Shown: positions 36,113 through 45,261 of the stretch, piece by piece
Position numbering within the stretch: position 1 is the first letter of the stretch
Layout of the letters: every line of letters starts with the position of its first letter
Source: Psychromonas sp. B3M02
Lineage (GTDB): Bacteria; Pseudomonadota; Gammaproteobacteria; Enterobacterales; Psychromonadaceae
Reading direction: 5' to 3'
Assembly: GCF_003318165.1 (NCBI RefSeq)
Contig: NZ_QOCB01000034.1
Coordinates: 1-46,351, forward strand
DNA length: 46,351 bases
The notes under the pieces: generated by a model
Told to the model about the DNA's origin: nothing
The model's input: the letters and a program-made list of their open reading frames with translations, nothing else
The model's database searches: none
Program-made: the position numbers and the translations under genes

Positions 36113-36283
36113 TAATCTTAAACTCACTTAGAGTTTAATCGAACAATTCAATACAGAGCTATCTATTCAACATAGTGCACTTAAATATATTTCTATAATT
36201 TATCAAATAAAAAGCAATCAATTAACAACTCAGTTGTCATAAAAGCACCATACACTATTAATTTTTAAAATAGGGATAGTTTT

Positions 36284-38059
36284 ATGAAAGGTTCTATATC
36301 ACGCCGCGACTTTCTGATCTTGACGGCGAGAGGTGCTGGTGCAGCAGTTGTTTCTTATGGTTTGATGGGTTGTGCTAGCGAAGAAGATGAAAGTGAAGTG
36401 AGCGTTGCTAATGTTAGTTTCAATCATGGAATAGCCAGTGGTGACCCCTTGGCTAATTCAGTCATTTTATGGACACGCATTACACCCGATATTGAAGCAG
36501 AATTGACTGTTTCATGGGAAGTATCAAAAGATCAAACCTTTACAACATTAATCAGCACAGGCAACAGCACCACCAATGCAGCAAAAGATTATACGATGAA
36601 AATAGATGTGATCGGCCTAGAAGCAGACACCACCTATTATTATCGTTTTATTAGTCATGGTGTAACATCGACCATAGGCACCACTAAAACGATCAGTGAT
36701 GGTTCCCCTGATTCTGTAAAATTAGCTGTAATGTCTTGCGCAAATTACCCTGCAGGCTTTTTTAATGTGTATAACTTAGCAGCCCAGCAAGAATCGTTAG
36801 ATGCCGTATTACACTTAGGTGATTACATTTATGAATATGCGCGAGATGAATATGCAAGTGAAAACGCAGAAGCACTCGACCGTGAAGTATTACCTGCAAC
36901 AGAGTTATTTAGCTTAAGTGATTATCGGACTCGATACGCCCAATATCACAGTGATCCTGATTTACAATTACTACATAGTAAAGTGCCTTTTATTACTGTC
37001 TGGGATGACCATGAAGTTGCTGATGATACTTGGCGAGACGGCGCAGGTAATCATAATGATGGAGAAGGTAGTTTCGAAGAGCGAAAACTCGCCGCCCTAC
37101 AAGCTTATTTTGAATGGTTACCGATTCGCCCATGGAGTGAAGGTAATAATGAAGAAATTTACCGCCACTTTGCTTTTGGTGATCTCATCGATCTTTACAT
37201 GTTAGACACACGTGTATTAGCACGTGACCAACAATTAGATTATGCAGATTACTATGATGGTAGCCTGTTTTTTGATGAAGAAACATTTAATCAAGATTTA
37301 TATGAAACAGAACGCACCATGCTAGGTGCAGAGCAATTACAGTGGCTTGAAGATAGCGTAATAACCAATACAGGCCGTTGGCAGTTATTGGGACAACAAG
37401 TCTTAATGGGTGAGATGAAATTACCAGGTGCGATAGCATTAAATGCAATGAGCACCAGTGATTACGAAGAGTTAGGTGGATTAGCATTACTAGCCGCCCG
37501 AATCGAAGCTAGCGACCCTACCTTAACAACAGCAGAACAAACTTATTACGCAGAGAATGCAGATAAGTTAACAACCGAGGTATTGAGCCAACTATCTTTC
37601 CCAACACTTCCCTACAACCTGGATGCATGGGATGGGTACGCTACCGAGCGCGATAAAGTATTAGACATCTTTAATAATAATGACAAAAACTTAGTTGTGG
37701 TTGCAGGTGATACCCATAACGCTTGGGCGAATAACTTATCTAATACAGAGGACGCAATTGTGGGTGTTGAATTTGCAGCACCATCGATTTCCTCGCCAGG
37801 GCTTGAATATTACTTAGGCATTAGTAATACCGTTGTTGAGGCAACTGAAGCCGGCTTTATTTCGTTAGTCGAGGGTTTACAGTATGTTAATGTTAAAGAC
37901 CGTGGCTTCTTAACACTGACTTTTACACCAGAAAAAGTAGAAAGTGAATGGCACTTTGTTGATACGATTTTATCTGATCAATACCAAAAATTAACAGAGC
38001 GCTCTACAATAGCAAGCAGCTTAGCAGATGATGCTGGATTGATTTTAACAACTGAATAA
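36284..38059 (+). CDS. PhoD-like alkaline phosphatase, Tat-exported
   Basis: A 591-residue PhoD family metallophosphatase/phosphodiesterase that releases phosphate from organic esters outside the cytoplasm. The N-terminus has a twin-arginine signal (SRRDFL) and a lipobox-like LMGC, so it is probably Tat-exported and may be lipid-anchored. Family motifs: GIASGDPLANSVILWTRITP (N-terminal Ig-like domain), VMSCANYP, LHLGDYIYEY, VWDDHEVADD and VVVAGDTHNAW, which together ligand Fe/Ca. Single gene with its own terminator. Phosphate-starvation control is plausible, but I identified no Pho box. Confidence 0.93.
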   Translation: MKGSISRRDFLILTARGAGAAVVSYGLMGCASEEDESEVSVANVSFNHGIASGDPLANSVILWTRITPDIEAELTVSWEVSKDQTFTTLISTGNSTTNAAKDYTMKIDVIGLEADTTYYYRFISHGVTSTIGTTKTISDGSPDSVKLAVMSCANYPAGFFNVYNLAAQQESLDAVLHLGDYIYEYARDEYASENAEALDREVLPATELFSLSDYRTRYAQYHSDPDLQLLHSKVPFITVWDDHEVADDTWRDGAGNHNDGEGSFEERKLAALQAYFEWLPIRPWSEGNNEEIYRHFAFGDLIDLYMLDTRVLARDQQLDYADYYDGSLFFDEETFNQDLYETERTMLGAEQLQWLEDSVITNTGRWQLLGQQVLMGEMKLPGAIALNAMSTSDYEELGGLALLAARIEASDPTLTTAEQTYYAENADKLTTEVLSQLSFPTLPYNLDAWDGYATERDKVLDIFNNNDKNLVVVAGDTHNAWANNLSNTEDAIVGVEFAAPSISSPGLEYYLGISNTVVEATEAGFISLVEGLQYVNVKDRGFLTLTFTPEKVESEWHFVDTILSDQYQKLTERSTIASSLADDAGLILTTE

Positions 38060-38069
38060 GGTGAATATC

Positions 38070-38103
38070 AAAATGCTTCGTTAATAAATAACGAGGCATT
38101 TTA
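38070..38103. terminator. Terminator between phoD-like and asparaginase genes
   Basis: AAAATGCTTCGTTA and TAACGAGGCATTTT form a 14-bp stem with one mismatch, followed by T-rich DNA. It lies between convergent genes. Confidence 0.78.
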
Positions 38104-38113
38104 AATAAATTTT

Positions 38114-39133
38114 TTAAAAAGAAGTGCTCAACTCACCACGTAAATCAGTCGTTAATAACTCCTTCACTACTTTATGGCTCAGATCTTGGCTCAATAAATA
38201 GTGTAATTTAGCAATCACTGCTTCGGTTGTCATATCAATACCACCGATCACCCCTGCTTCACTTAACGCATGCCCTGTGGCATAACCATCCATATTCACA
38301 CTGCCTTTTAAACACTGGCTACAGTTAACAATTAAAATGCCACGATCACTGGCTTCTTTTAATGTATTCAATAACTCAGGATCTTGCTGGGCATTACCCA
38401 CACCATAAGTTAAAAGTACTAATGCCTGTAATGGGCTTTTTAATAAATTATCCAATACCTGCCAATCTAATCCAGGAAATAGATGCAGTATGGCTATCGA
38501 CTGTTTTTCGATTTGGCCAATGGTGAGACGAGTATTAACTGTACGCTGCCTCTTTCCTGCGATATTTTTAATATCAATACCGGCTTCCAACAACACAGGG
38601 TAGTTTGGTGAAACAAAAGCACTAAAACCATCTGCATGTTGTTTAGTGGTTCTGTTACCTCGGAATAGTTGGTTATTAAAGAATAAACACACTTCATTAA
38701 TCGGATGATGAGCCGCAATATATAAAGAGTTCAACAAGTTAGCACGCGCATCAGAACGAAGCTGGGAAAGCGGAATTTGAGATCCGGTAATAATGACCGG
38801 TTTACTTAAACTTTCAAAAATAAACGATAACGCCGACGCAGTATAAGACATGGTGTCTGTGCCATGCAATATAATGAAACCATCAAAGTCATGGTATCTT
38901 TGCTGAATGTCGTTGGCTAATATTTGCCATGCTTGTGGAGAGATATCAGCAGAGTCAATCAATGGCTCATATTCATGAATTTCAAAATCTGGCATATCTT
39001 CATGAAAAAACTCCGGCATATTTTTAATCGTTTCAGATAAATAACCTGCAACAGGAATATAGCCATTTTTCGAAGGTTTCATACCGATTGTGCCGCCAGT
39101 GTAAGCGATATAAATACGTTTTTTTTCAGCCAT
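38114..39133 (-). CDS. ansA: Type I (cytoplasmic) L-asparaginase
   Basis: Hydrolyses asparagine to aspartate and ammonia in the cytoplasm. The 339 residues lack a signal peptide. The first catalytic Thr is in IAYTGGTIGM and the second in GFIILHGTDTMSYTASAL, followed by the FFNNQLFRGNRTTK segment typical of AnsA. Length matches E. coli AnsA (338). Confidence 0.94.
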   Translation of the reverse strand: MAEKKRIYIAYTGGTIGMKPSKNGYIPVAGYLSETIKNMPEFFHEDMPDFEIHEYEPLIDSADISPQAWQILANDIQQRYHDFDGFIILHGTDTMSYTASALSFIFESLSKPVIITGSQIPLSQLRSDARANLLNSLYIAAHHPINEVCLFFNNQLFRGNRTTKQHADGFSAFVSPNYPVLLEAGIDIKNIAGKRQRTVNTRLTIGQIEKQSIAILHLFPGLDWQVLDNLLKSPLQALVLLTYGVGNAQQDPELLNTLKEASDRGILIVNCSQCLKGSVNMDGYATGHALSEAGVIGGIDMTTEAVIAKLHYLLSQDLSHKVVKELLTTDLRGELSTSF

Positions 39134-39272
39134 TATATTCTCAGTAAAATAATTAATAATAGGTTTTAAGGGGAATTGTTAGAATAATATTGCCCTATTC
39201 GCGTATAGTAACAAATCCATCGCTGTTGTATAAAAAATTAAATGGGATCATTTTACAATCAAAGAGTTCACT

Positions 39273-40007
39273 ATGCGGATCCATGCAGTTCACACATTAT
39301 ATGATTATCGTTTAAGTCAAAGCACCCGTCCTTTCCTAGCGAGAGGAGGCAGTATTAACCGTTGTAAGCACTGTATGCTATTACCCTACCTGTGCTTATG
39401 TGAGATTAAACAAACCGTCAGTAGCCAAAGTGCATTTTTATTATTGATGTATGATGATGAAATTTTGAAACCCAGTAATACTGGTCGACTGATTGCCGAT
39501 CTTATTGACGATACTTACGCTTATATTTGGTCTCGTACTAAGCCTCAAGCAGAGATGTTAAATCTATTAAGGGATACAAAGTGGATGCCGATTGTTGTTT
39601 TTCCTTCGGAGTATGCAGAGGTAAATCGACAGATAATCGAACAAGCAACACTTCCAGAGTTAATACAAAATAAACGTCCTCTATTTATCTTATTAGATGG
39701 AACGTGGGCACAAGCAAAAAAAATGTTTCGTAAAAGTCCTTATTTAAACAACTTTCCAGTGTTATCTTTTTCACCAGAAAAATTATCAGAATACCTTGTA
39801 CGCAAAGCAACAAAAGACAACCAACTAGCCACTGCTGAAGTAGCGAGTTTAGTCTTAGCCAGCTTAAAAGAGTTTGAAAATGCTGAAATCATGCACCTTC
39901 TGTTTAATACCTTTAAAGAAAACTATTTACTCGGCAAAGGTCGACATCCTTTACCTGAAAATAGTCAGCAGGCGCTATTGTCTTTAGCCTTAAATAAATT
40001 AACATAG
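39273..40007 (+). CDS. DTW-domain tRNA-uridine aminocarboxypropyltransferase
   Basis: A 244-residue DTW-domain protein. Enzymes of this family (E. coli TapT/YfiP and relatives) transfer the aminocarboxypropyl group of S-adenosylmethionine to uridines, such as U47 in the tRNA variable loop. Seen: an N-terminal Cys cluster for zinc (RCKHCMLLPYLCLC), a SAFLLLMYDDE strand, the FILLDGTWAQAKKM motif that names the domain, and a LATAEV segment. Which of the DTW subfamilies it belongs to cannot be settled by eye. Confidence 0.85.
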   Translation: MRIHAVHTLYDYRLSQSTRPFLARGGSINRCKHCMLLPYLCLCEIKQTVSSQSAFLLLMYDDEILKPSNTGRLIADLIDDTYAYIWSRTKPQAEMLNLLRDTKWMPIVVFPSEYAEVNRQIIEQATLPELIQNKRPLFILLDGTWAQAKKMFRKSPYLNNFPVLSFSPEKLSEYLVRKATKDNQLATAEVASLVLASLKEFENAEIMHLLFNTFKENYLLGKGRHPLPENSQQALLSLALNKLT

Positions 40008-40119
40008 AAACCAGTTTATTTAGCTAGTTCAAACACTTAGCTTTGGTACTGTATTGGTTAAGTATGGCTAAGCTTAATCTGTTTTATTTCTTCATTCACT
40101 TTATCTTTGAAAGGACAAT

Positions 40120-40749
40120 ATGCATTACTTACACGAATTTTTAATGTTAACGCTCATTCATTTTCTCGCCGTCATCAGCCCTGGACCTGATTTCGCCATT
40201 GTACTTAGGCAAAGCATTAGCTTTGGACGAAAGACCGCGATTATTACCAGTTTAGGAATAGGTGCAGGTATTGCAATTCATGTTATATATACTGTATTGG
40301 GTATAGGTTTATTGATCTCACAATCCTCTTATTTAATGCTATCGGCAAAAGTCCTAGGGGCTGCCTATCTGACCTACTTAGGTATTAACTTACTGAGTAG
40401 TAAAGCCACCACAAACCAAGCGAATCCGCTCGACACAAACAGTAATAAAAAAGATCAACAGAAAGCATTTAGCATTGGTTTCATGACCAATGTCTTTAAC
40501 CCTAAAGCCACCTTATTTTTTCTAGCGATCTTCACTACCATCGTCAGTCCAAACACCCCCATCGCAATCCAATCAATTTATGGTATATGGATTGTGCTAA
40601 CAACAGCCGCGTGGTTTAGCCTCGTCTCTTTTTTATTCTCCAAAGAGAGCGTCCGCCAACGTTTTGTAAAACAAGGCTATTGGTTTGAACGTGTCATGGG
40701 AGGAATACTATTAATCTTTGCAGGGGAACTCTTCTTCAGCTTAATATAA
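40120..40749 (+). CDS. LysE/RhtB family amino-acid exporter
   Basis: A 209-residue inner-membrane exporter of the LysE/RhtB family, with six hydrophobic segments and the hallmark VISPGPDFAIVLRQS at the N-terminus, then FSIGFMTNVFNPKATLFFLAIF. Family members export homoserine, threonine, lysine or other amino acids; substrate unknown here. AAAGGA lies before the ATG. Single gene. Confidence 0.92.
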   Translation: MHYLHEFLMLTLIHFLAVISPGPDFAIVLRQSISFGRKTAIITSLGIGAGIAIHVIYTVLGIGLLISQSSYLMLSAKVLGAAYLTYLGINLLSSKATTNQANPLDTNSNKKDQQKAFSIGFMTNVFNPKATLFFLAIFTTIVSPNTPIAIQSIYGIWIVLTTAAWFSLVSFLFSKESVRQRFVKQGYWFERVMGGILLIFAGELFFSLI

Positions 40750-40762
40750 GAAATAATTCAAG

Positions 40763-40804
40763 TTGTGCAGTAAGGAGATCATAAACAAGCACCTTGCTGC
40801 ACAA
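40763..40804. terminator. Hairpin between lysE-like and aldo/keto reductase genes
   Basis: TTGTGCAG and CTGCACAA pair around a second short stem (AAGG/CCTT), followed by TTATTT. It lies between convergent genes; strength is moderate. Confidence 0.55.
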
Positions 40805-40821
40805 TTATTTAAACAATCCCC

Positions 40822-41733
40822 CTAAGGAACAGGCTGGCCTTTAGAGGCCACTAAGATGCGATACCACTGCTCGGTATTCATTTTTAATGATAAAGCGCCA
40901 ACGGTTTCTTTCACCCTTTCTATTTGACCAGTCCCCAGTAAAGCAACTGCTTTTGAAGGATGCTTTAATACCCAAGCAAAAATAACTTGAGTCATTGAAA
41001 TCGCGCCAATTTCTTCAGCTATTTGCTCCAAACAAGCACGTAGGCGCGCATTTTGTAAATCTGAATGCTGGAAAATATTACCACCAGCTAGACATGACCA
41101 TGCCATCGGACGAATACGGTATTGCTGTAATTGATCCAGTACGCCATCTTCAAGTGCAGATAGATTGATAGGATTAATTTCTACTTGATTAGTAATCAAA
41201 GGTTGGTTCAAACGTGATTGTAATAAATCAAATTGTGAAGGTGTAAAATTAGACACTCCAAAATGAGCCACTTTTCCAGATTTTTTTAATTCAGAAAATG
41301 CCTCTTCAACTTGGTCAGCATCCATCAAATAATCAGGTCGATGTACTAGTAATGCGTCAAGTTGTTCAACCCCTAAACGCTTTAATGAATTCTCAGCTGA
41401 GCGAATAATGGCCGACTTGCTACTATCGTAATGGGAAACTCGCTTTTCATTTATAGATGCTTCGATACCATTAATGCCAAATTTAGACACAATTTGAATC
41501 TGCTCTTTTACTTGTGGATCGAGCGCTAACGCCTCCCCAAATAACACCTCACTATCACCATAAATAGCCGCATTATCAACAGTTGTGATACCTAGTTCAA
41601 TATGTTGTTTTAAGAAGGTTAAGCGTTGCTGAGCAGACATATTCCAGCTCCCTAAACGCCAGTAACCTTGTACTAATTTAGAAAAAGCGGGTCCCTGTGG
41701 CGCCATAATGACCTTTTCAACTTGCTCTAACAT
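40822..41733 (-). CDS. Aldo/keto reductase, YdhF-like
   Basis: A 303-residue NADPH-dependent oxidoreductase with the (beta/alpha)8 barrel of aldo/keto reductases. The tetrad is visible: Asp and Tyr in GITTVDNAAIYG, Lys in IVSKFGI, His in LLVHRPDYL. GVSNFTPSQFDLL and ALLGTGQIERV (phosphate-binding loop) follow. Closest overall to E. coli YdhF. GAGG precedes the ATG. Substrate unknown. Carbonyl reduction would fit alongside the YqhD-type enzyme, but they are not linked as an operon. Confidence 0.9.
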   Translation of the reverse strand: MLEQVEKVIMAPQGPAFSKLVQGYWRLGSWNMSAQQRLTFLKQHIELGITTVDNAAIYGDSEVLFGEALALDPQVKEQIQIVSKFGINGIEASINEKRVSHYDSSKSAIIRSAENSLKRLGVEQLDALLVHRPDYLMDADQVEEAFSELKKSGKVAHFGVSNFTPSQFDLLQSRLNQPLITNQVEINPINLSALEDGVLDQLQQYRIRPMAWSCLAGGNIFQHSDLQNARLRACLEQIAEEIGAISMTQVIFAWVLKHPSKAVALLGTGQIERVKETVGALSLKMNTEQWYRILVASKGQPVP

Positions 41734-41934
41734 ATTACTTCCTCAAATTATTTACTCTAATAACAATAAGTAGGCACTGATACCTCCCACTTTCAAAGGT
41801 CCTTCCATATCTTCGTTTATTTTTCTAAAGACACTAACCTATTGTACCCATGGCAAACTCCACAAATAACCACTAATGGGTATTAATGTGCGTTTAATAT
41901 CAAATTTATAATAATAATATCTATGTGTTAGATC

Positions 41935-42146
41935 CATTAAATAAGTGATCTAAATTTTGTGTAGGAAAAATAGCTTAATTCAAGGCGTAATGTAAACCTC
42001 TCGATAATTAACTTCGTTAATAGTCTGGCGAAGAATTAACTAAAAAATGTTAATGCTTGAATAGTTGTTCTATTGGCAAAAATGACAACGAAGCAGTCAG
42101 TTCTTTTAACAAGTAAAATAGATCAGTTACTTAGTGTGATTGGTAT
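41935..42146. mobile_element. MITE-like element A, copy with degraded left end
   Basis: Aligns with the 43858-44051 copy through ATTAAATAAGTGATCTA, the CCTCTCGA-AATTAAC block, AAAAAATGTTAAT, and the GTGATTGGTAT right terminus. A roughly 24-base insert with TTCG/CGAA ends sits in the middle, and the outermost left bases no longer match ATACCAGTTG. Confidence 0.7.
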
Positions 42147-42212
42147 TATTCAAAAAACAGTTACTAACCTAGATAGTCACTCTATAAGTGATTCACTTTT
42201 ATAAGGATCACC

Positions 42213-42254
42213 CATAAAAAAACTGCTTACCTGTTTGCACAAGTAAGCAGTTTT
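42213..42254 (-). terminator. Porin terminator
   Basis: On the minus strand AAAACTGCTTAC, a 12-base loop and GTAAGCAGTTTT are followed by TTTATGGG. It lies about 70 bases after the porin stop. Confidence 0.85.
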
Positions 42255-42324
42255 ATTGTTTATTAAATAGTTAGTATTTATTTTGTTTAGAACAAAAAGA
42301 ACACTTTATTTAATAAAAACTAAA

Positions 42325-43275
42325 TTAGAATGTTACAGCCATACCAGCAGCGTAACCTAATTCAGAATCATCAGTATCGTCACCACCAAGCTCAGCGTAT
42401 ACAGTTACATTACTGTTGAATGCGTATGCAGCATTTACGAAGTAGTTGTTAACTTTATCATCAGCGCCATCTTGGTCGAAGATTGAGTAACCACCAGAGT
42501 AAGTTACTTTATCAACAGTGTATGCAGCTGCAACACCAAATGAAGTATTATCTTCATCAGAAGAGTAACCATCTGCACTACCTACAGCAGCCTCTAAAGC
42601 TAGGTTATCAATAGTGTAACGTGCTTCTAAGATAACAGTAGTTGATGATTGATCAGCAACGTCTGTTTTACCTAAATAAGCAGTTAAATCAAGTGCGTCA
42701 AGACGTACACCTAATTTAGCATCGATAGACTCTACGTTATCAGAAGGAGAATCTGTGTTTAATAGGTAAGATAGACCAAAGTAGTAGTTACCTTTATCTA
42801 AAGAGTATTTTAGAACTTGACGACCGTCGTAGTAACCACCAGCGTATGAGTTTGCAATACCGAATGCGTAATCATTACCGATGCCGATGTCATCAGAAAT
42901 CATGTATTGTTGACCAACAGTTAACGTACCCCATTGAGCAGAGCTTAAACCTACAAAAGCTTCATCTAAGTTAACTTCTGGAGTAGTAGTAACATCGCCA
43001 TCAACTTCATCAATATCTTCATCTTCACCAGTTACAGAAATTTTACCAACTGCACTTAGATCTTCAGTTAATGCGTAACCAGCTTGAATACCAAAATCAG
43101 CATCGTCTAGGTTGATCATCTTAGGATCGTCGTCGCCAGTGCCCTTTGCAGCTTGTACTTCGATATCACCGAAAACATCTAATGTTACGCCATCAGCTTC
43201 ATAAACTGTTGCGCTGTGTGCTGCTGTTGCTGCGAATAGAGAAGTCAGCATTGTTGCTAAAATTGTTTTTTTCAT
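42325..43275 (-). CDS. General porin (Gram-negative OmpC/OmpF-like family)
   Basis: A 316-residue outer-membrane porin. Signal peptide MKKTILATMLTSLFAATAAHS ends near Ala22. A chain of alternating strands then begins VTLDVFGDIEVQA, and the C-terminal strand YAAGMAVTF ends in Phe as required for Bam-mediated insertion. Loops are strongly acidic (GTGDDDPKMINLDD and GEDEDIDEVDGD), as often in marine bacteria. It is a single gene. The long upstream region (43276-43850) should contain its promoter and regulator sites. Confidence 0.9.
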   Translation of the reverse strand: MKKTILATMLTSLFAATAAHSATVYEADGVTLDVFGDIEVQAAKGTGDDDPKMINLDDADFGIQAGYALTEDLSAVGKISVTGEDEDIDEVDGDVTTTPEVNLDEAFVGLSSAQWGTLTVGQQYMISDDIGIGNDYAFGIANSYAGGYYDGRQVLKYSLDKGNYYFGLSYLLNTDSPSDNVESIDAKLGVRLDALDLTAYLGKTDVADQSSTTVILEARYTIDNLALEAAVGSADGYSSDEDNTSFGVAAAYTVDKVTYSGGYSIFDQDGADDKVNNYFVNAAYAFNSNVTVYAELGGDDTDDSELGYAAGMAVTF

Positions 43276-44175
43276 TTTCCATCACCTTGTGGCTATTAAT
43301 TTTAATTGAGTCCTTTAGATACTTAAGTCATGTAATGTTAACAACGCATTACAACTCTTTAAGCGCAAAATAAAATTACCACACAATTCTCAAGGCTGAA
43401 ATAGCAAACACACTTATATGACGAGACGTCACAAATTATTTGACAAAAAAGAATCTTAATGTGACATACATCTCATTATTTAATCAAAGCAAAATGCTAA
43501 ATAAGTGTTAAATCCATCATTTTTCCATTTTTTCACAAAAAACATGATGAAATATTGAACTTTTTTGTATCAGCAATAACCATAAAAAAATAACAGTAAA
43601 TAACATCTCTCTTTTGAATTAAAGATCAAGATCACATTCTTATTCGTTTCCTTCATTCATAACAAAATACAAAATAGACCAAGATATAATTGACAACTTC
43701 CGAAGCAAAGTAAAAACAAGCTGGATAAAGCGGAGCCATAAAGCAAATGCGACTAATTCGCTTAGCGTCTAAGTTCAAAACCTATTTCGTAATTTACGGT
43801 CAGTATGGCTAGAAAACTAAAATATATAGCCAAAACTAATAATACGTTTGGCTAGTAATACCAGTTGTATTAAATAAGTGATCTACATTTTGCTCAGGAA
43901 AAATCGCTTGGTTCAAAACGTAATTTAAACCTCTCGACAATTAACTAAAAAATGTTAATTCTTAAATAGCTTTTCTATTTGCGAAAATTACAACGAGGGA
44001 GTCAGTTATTTTAACAAGTAAAATAGATCAGTTACTTAATGTGATTGGTATAGTAGACGACTTTCTTTTTAAGCCATCTAAAAAGCAAGGGCACATTAGT
44101 ATAGCTTGATTATTAAGGGATAGATAAAGGTAGGACCTCATCCCACCTCTATTTTACAAGACATATATCAAGCAA
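43276..44175. other. Long intergenic region upstream of the porin
   Basis: Nine hundred bases with no supported gene. The porin promoter should lie in the first 300, a very AT-rich tract. A GTGATCTTGATCTTT sequence on the minus strand near 43625-43640 weakly resembles a CRP half-site pair. Element A occupies 43858-44051. Confidence 0.5.
43858..44051. mobile_element. MITE-like element A, complete copy
   Basis: A 194-base element with imperfect terminal inverted repeats of about 30 bases (ATACCAGTTGTATTAAATAAG on the left; the right end reads as ATACCAATCACATTAAGTAA on the other strand). It is flanked on both sides by AGTA (43854-43857 and 44052-44055), a candidate 4-bp target duplication. No open frame. 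Confidence 0.78.
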
Positions 44176-44637
44176 TTAAAAACCGTAACGTACACCTAAA
44201 GCAACATCGACACCAAATGTAAAGTCGTTGTTATCATTATGTCTATCTTTAAATGCCAGGTCAGGAGCAACTTGTCCATAAACGTCCCAGCTTTTTGCAA
44301 AAGGGATTGAAGCACCTAACGGCACACGGACAGCATAGGAATTATCGTGGTCATGATCATCCCAATTAATAGCCCCACCAACACCTACATACCAATTAAT
44401 AGGAATATCAGAGTTGAAAGCGCCTTGCTTAAAAAGGTAATCAGCTGATACTCCATCGTTACCTATAAAGGCATTAATTTTATTATTGAATTGAGCGGTA
44501 ACACCAAAACCTTGGTCAAAAGCCACACCCGCTTTAATACTTGATGCCGATGAGTTTGTTTGTGGAGCGGCTAATACAGACGCAGATAAAGTCGCTAATA
44601 ACAGGGAACCCGCTAACGTTTTAGTTGTTTTACTCAT
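44176..44637 (-). CDS. Small outer-membrane beta-barrel-like protein
   Basis: A 153-residue exported protein of unassigned function. Signal peptide cleavage is probably after SVLAAP or SVLA (about residue 23). The mature part alternates hydrophobic and polar residues in about eight short strands (AGVAFDQGFGVTAQFNN, WYVGVGGAI, YAVRVPLGASIPF, VYGQVAPDLAF, FTFGVDVALGVRYGF). It ends in Phe, as outer-membrane barrels do. His/Asp-rich turns (DDHDHDNS, DRHNDNND) could bind metals. Not recognised beyond an OmpX/OmpW-size barrel. Confidence 0.8.
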   Translation of the reverse strand: MSKTTKTLAGSLLLATLSASVLAAPQTNSSASSIKAGVAFDQGFGVTAQFNNKINAFIGNDGVSADYLFKQGAFNSDIPINWYVGVGGAINWDDHDHDNSYAVRVPLGASIPFAKSWDVYGQVAPDLAFKDRHNDNNDFTFGVDVALGVRYGF

Positions 44638-45261
44638 TTTTTACCTTAATTTTTATTGTATCGATTAATTAGACATTAATTTTTTACAAAACAGCGTTGC
44701 TAATTAATGGAAAGTAAAGATGCAAATTATTAAGACTTAACGTTTAAATTAATAAAGCATCTACTCAGGTTGGTTATGACCCTCTTTAGCAAAAAGAGTT
44801 CATTGAAGGACGAGGCGAGATTACAACATTAAGCATTAGTGATAATGTATGAACTCAATCATCCTGAGACAGAGTCGTCTCCGCTCACTCTACTTTATTA
44901 ACATTTACAAACAGCGGTTTCGGTTTATCGGCGAGCCACTTTCTCTATTTTAAACTTACCGTTTCGGACTGCAGAGAGGACACAGAGCTCAGTTCGCTTA
45001 TATAACTATGCTACTGAATAAATCACTCCATCCCCCCATACCAGCTAATCCAAACATCCTATTTAGTTTTACTAAAACTATTTCATGGCTTCAAAAAACT
45101 CAACTGTGAAGATGTAGTAACCACATTGAGTGATGCACTACTAGCTACTTCCGAGTCTAGAAATGCAATATAACTAATTAATACATTTAATTGTTTATTA
45201 TGCATTGCATGTAACTATCAGATAATATTTACAACATAAAAATAATTAATTGAGAAAATCT
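44638..45261. other. Intergenic region before the KAP NTPase
   Basis: About 620 bases without a supported gene on either strand. A short inverted repeat (AGTTTTACTAAAACT, near 45067) is present. No tRNA or attachment-site-like sequence was found that would mark an island boundary. Confidence 0.5.

Larger units (their letters stand above)
41734..42324. other. Intergenic region between the aldo/keto reductase and the porin
   Basis: No gene is supported. It holds an element A copy (about 41935-42146) and the porin terminator (42213-42254), both listed separately. Confidence 0.6.
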
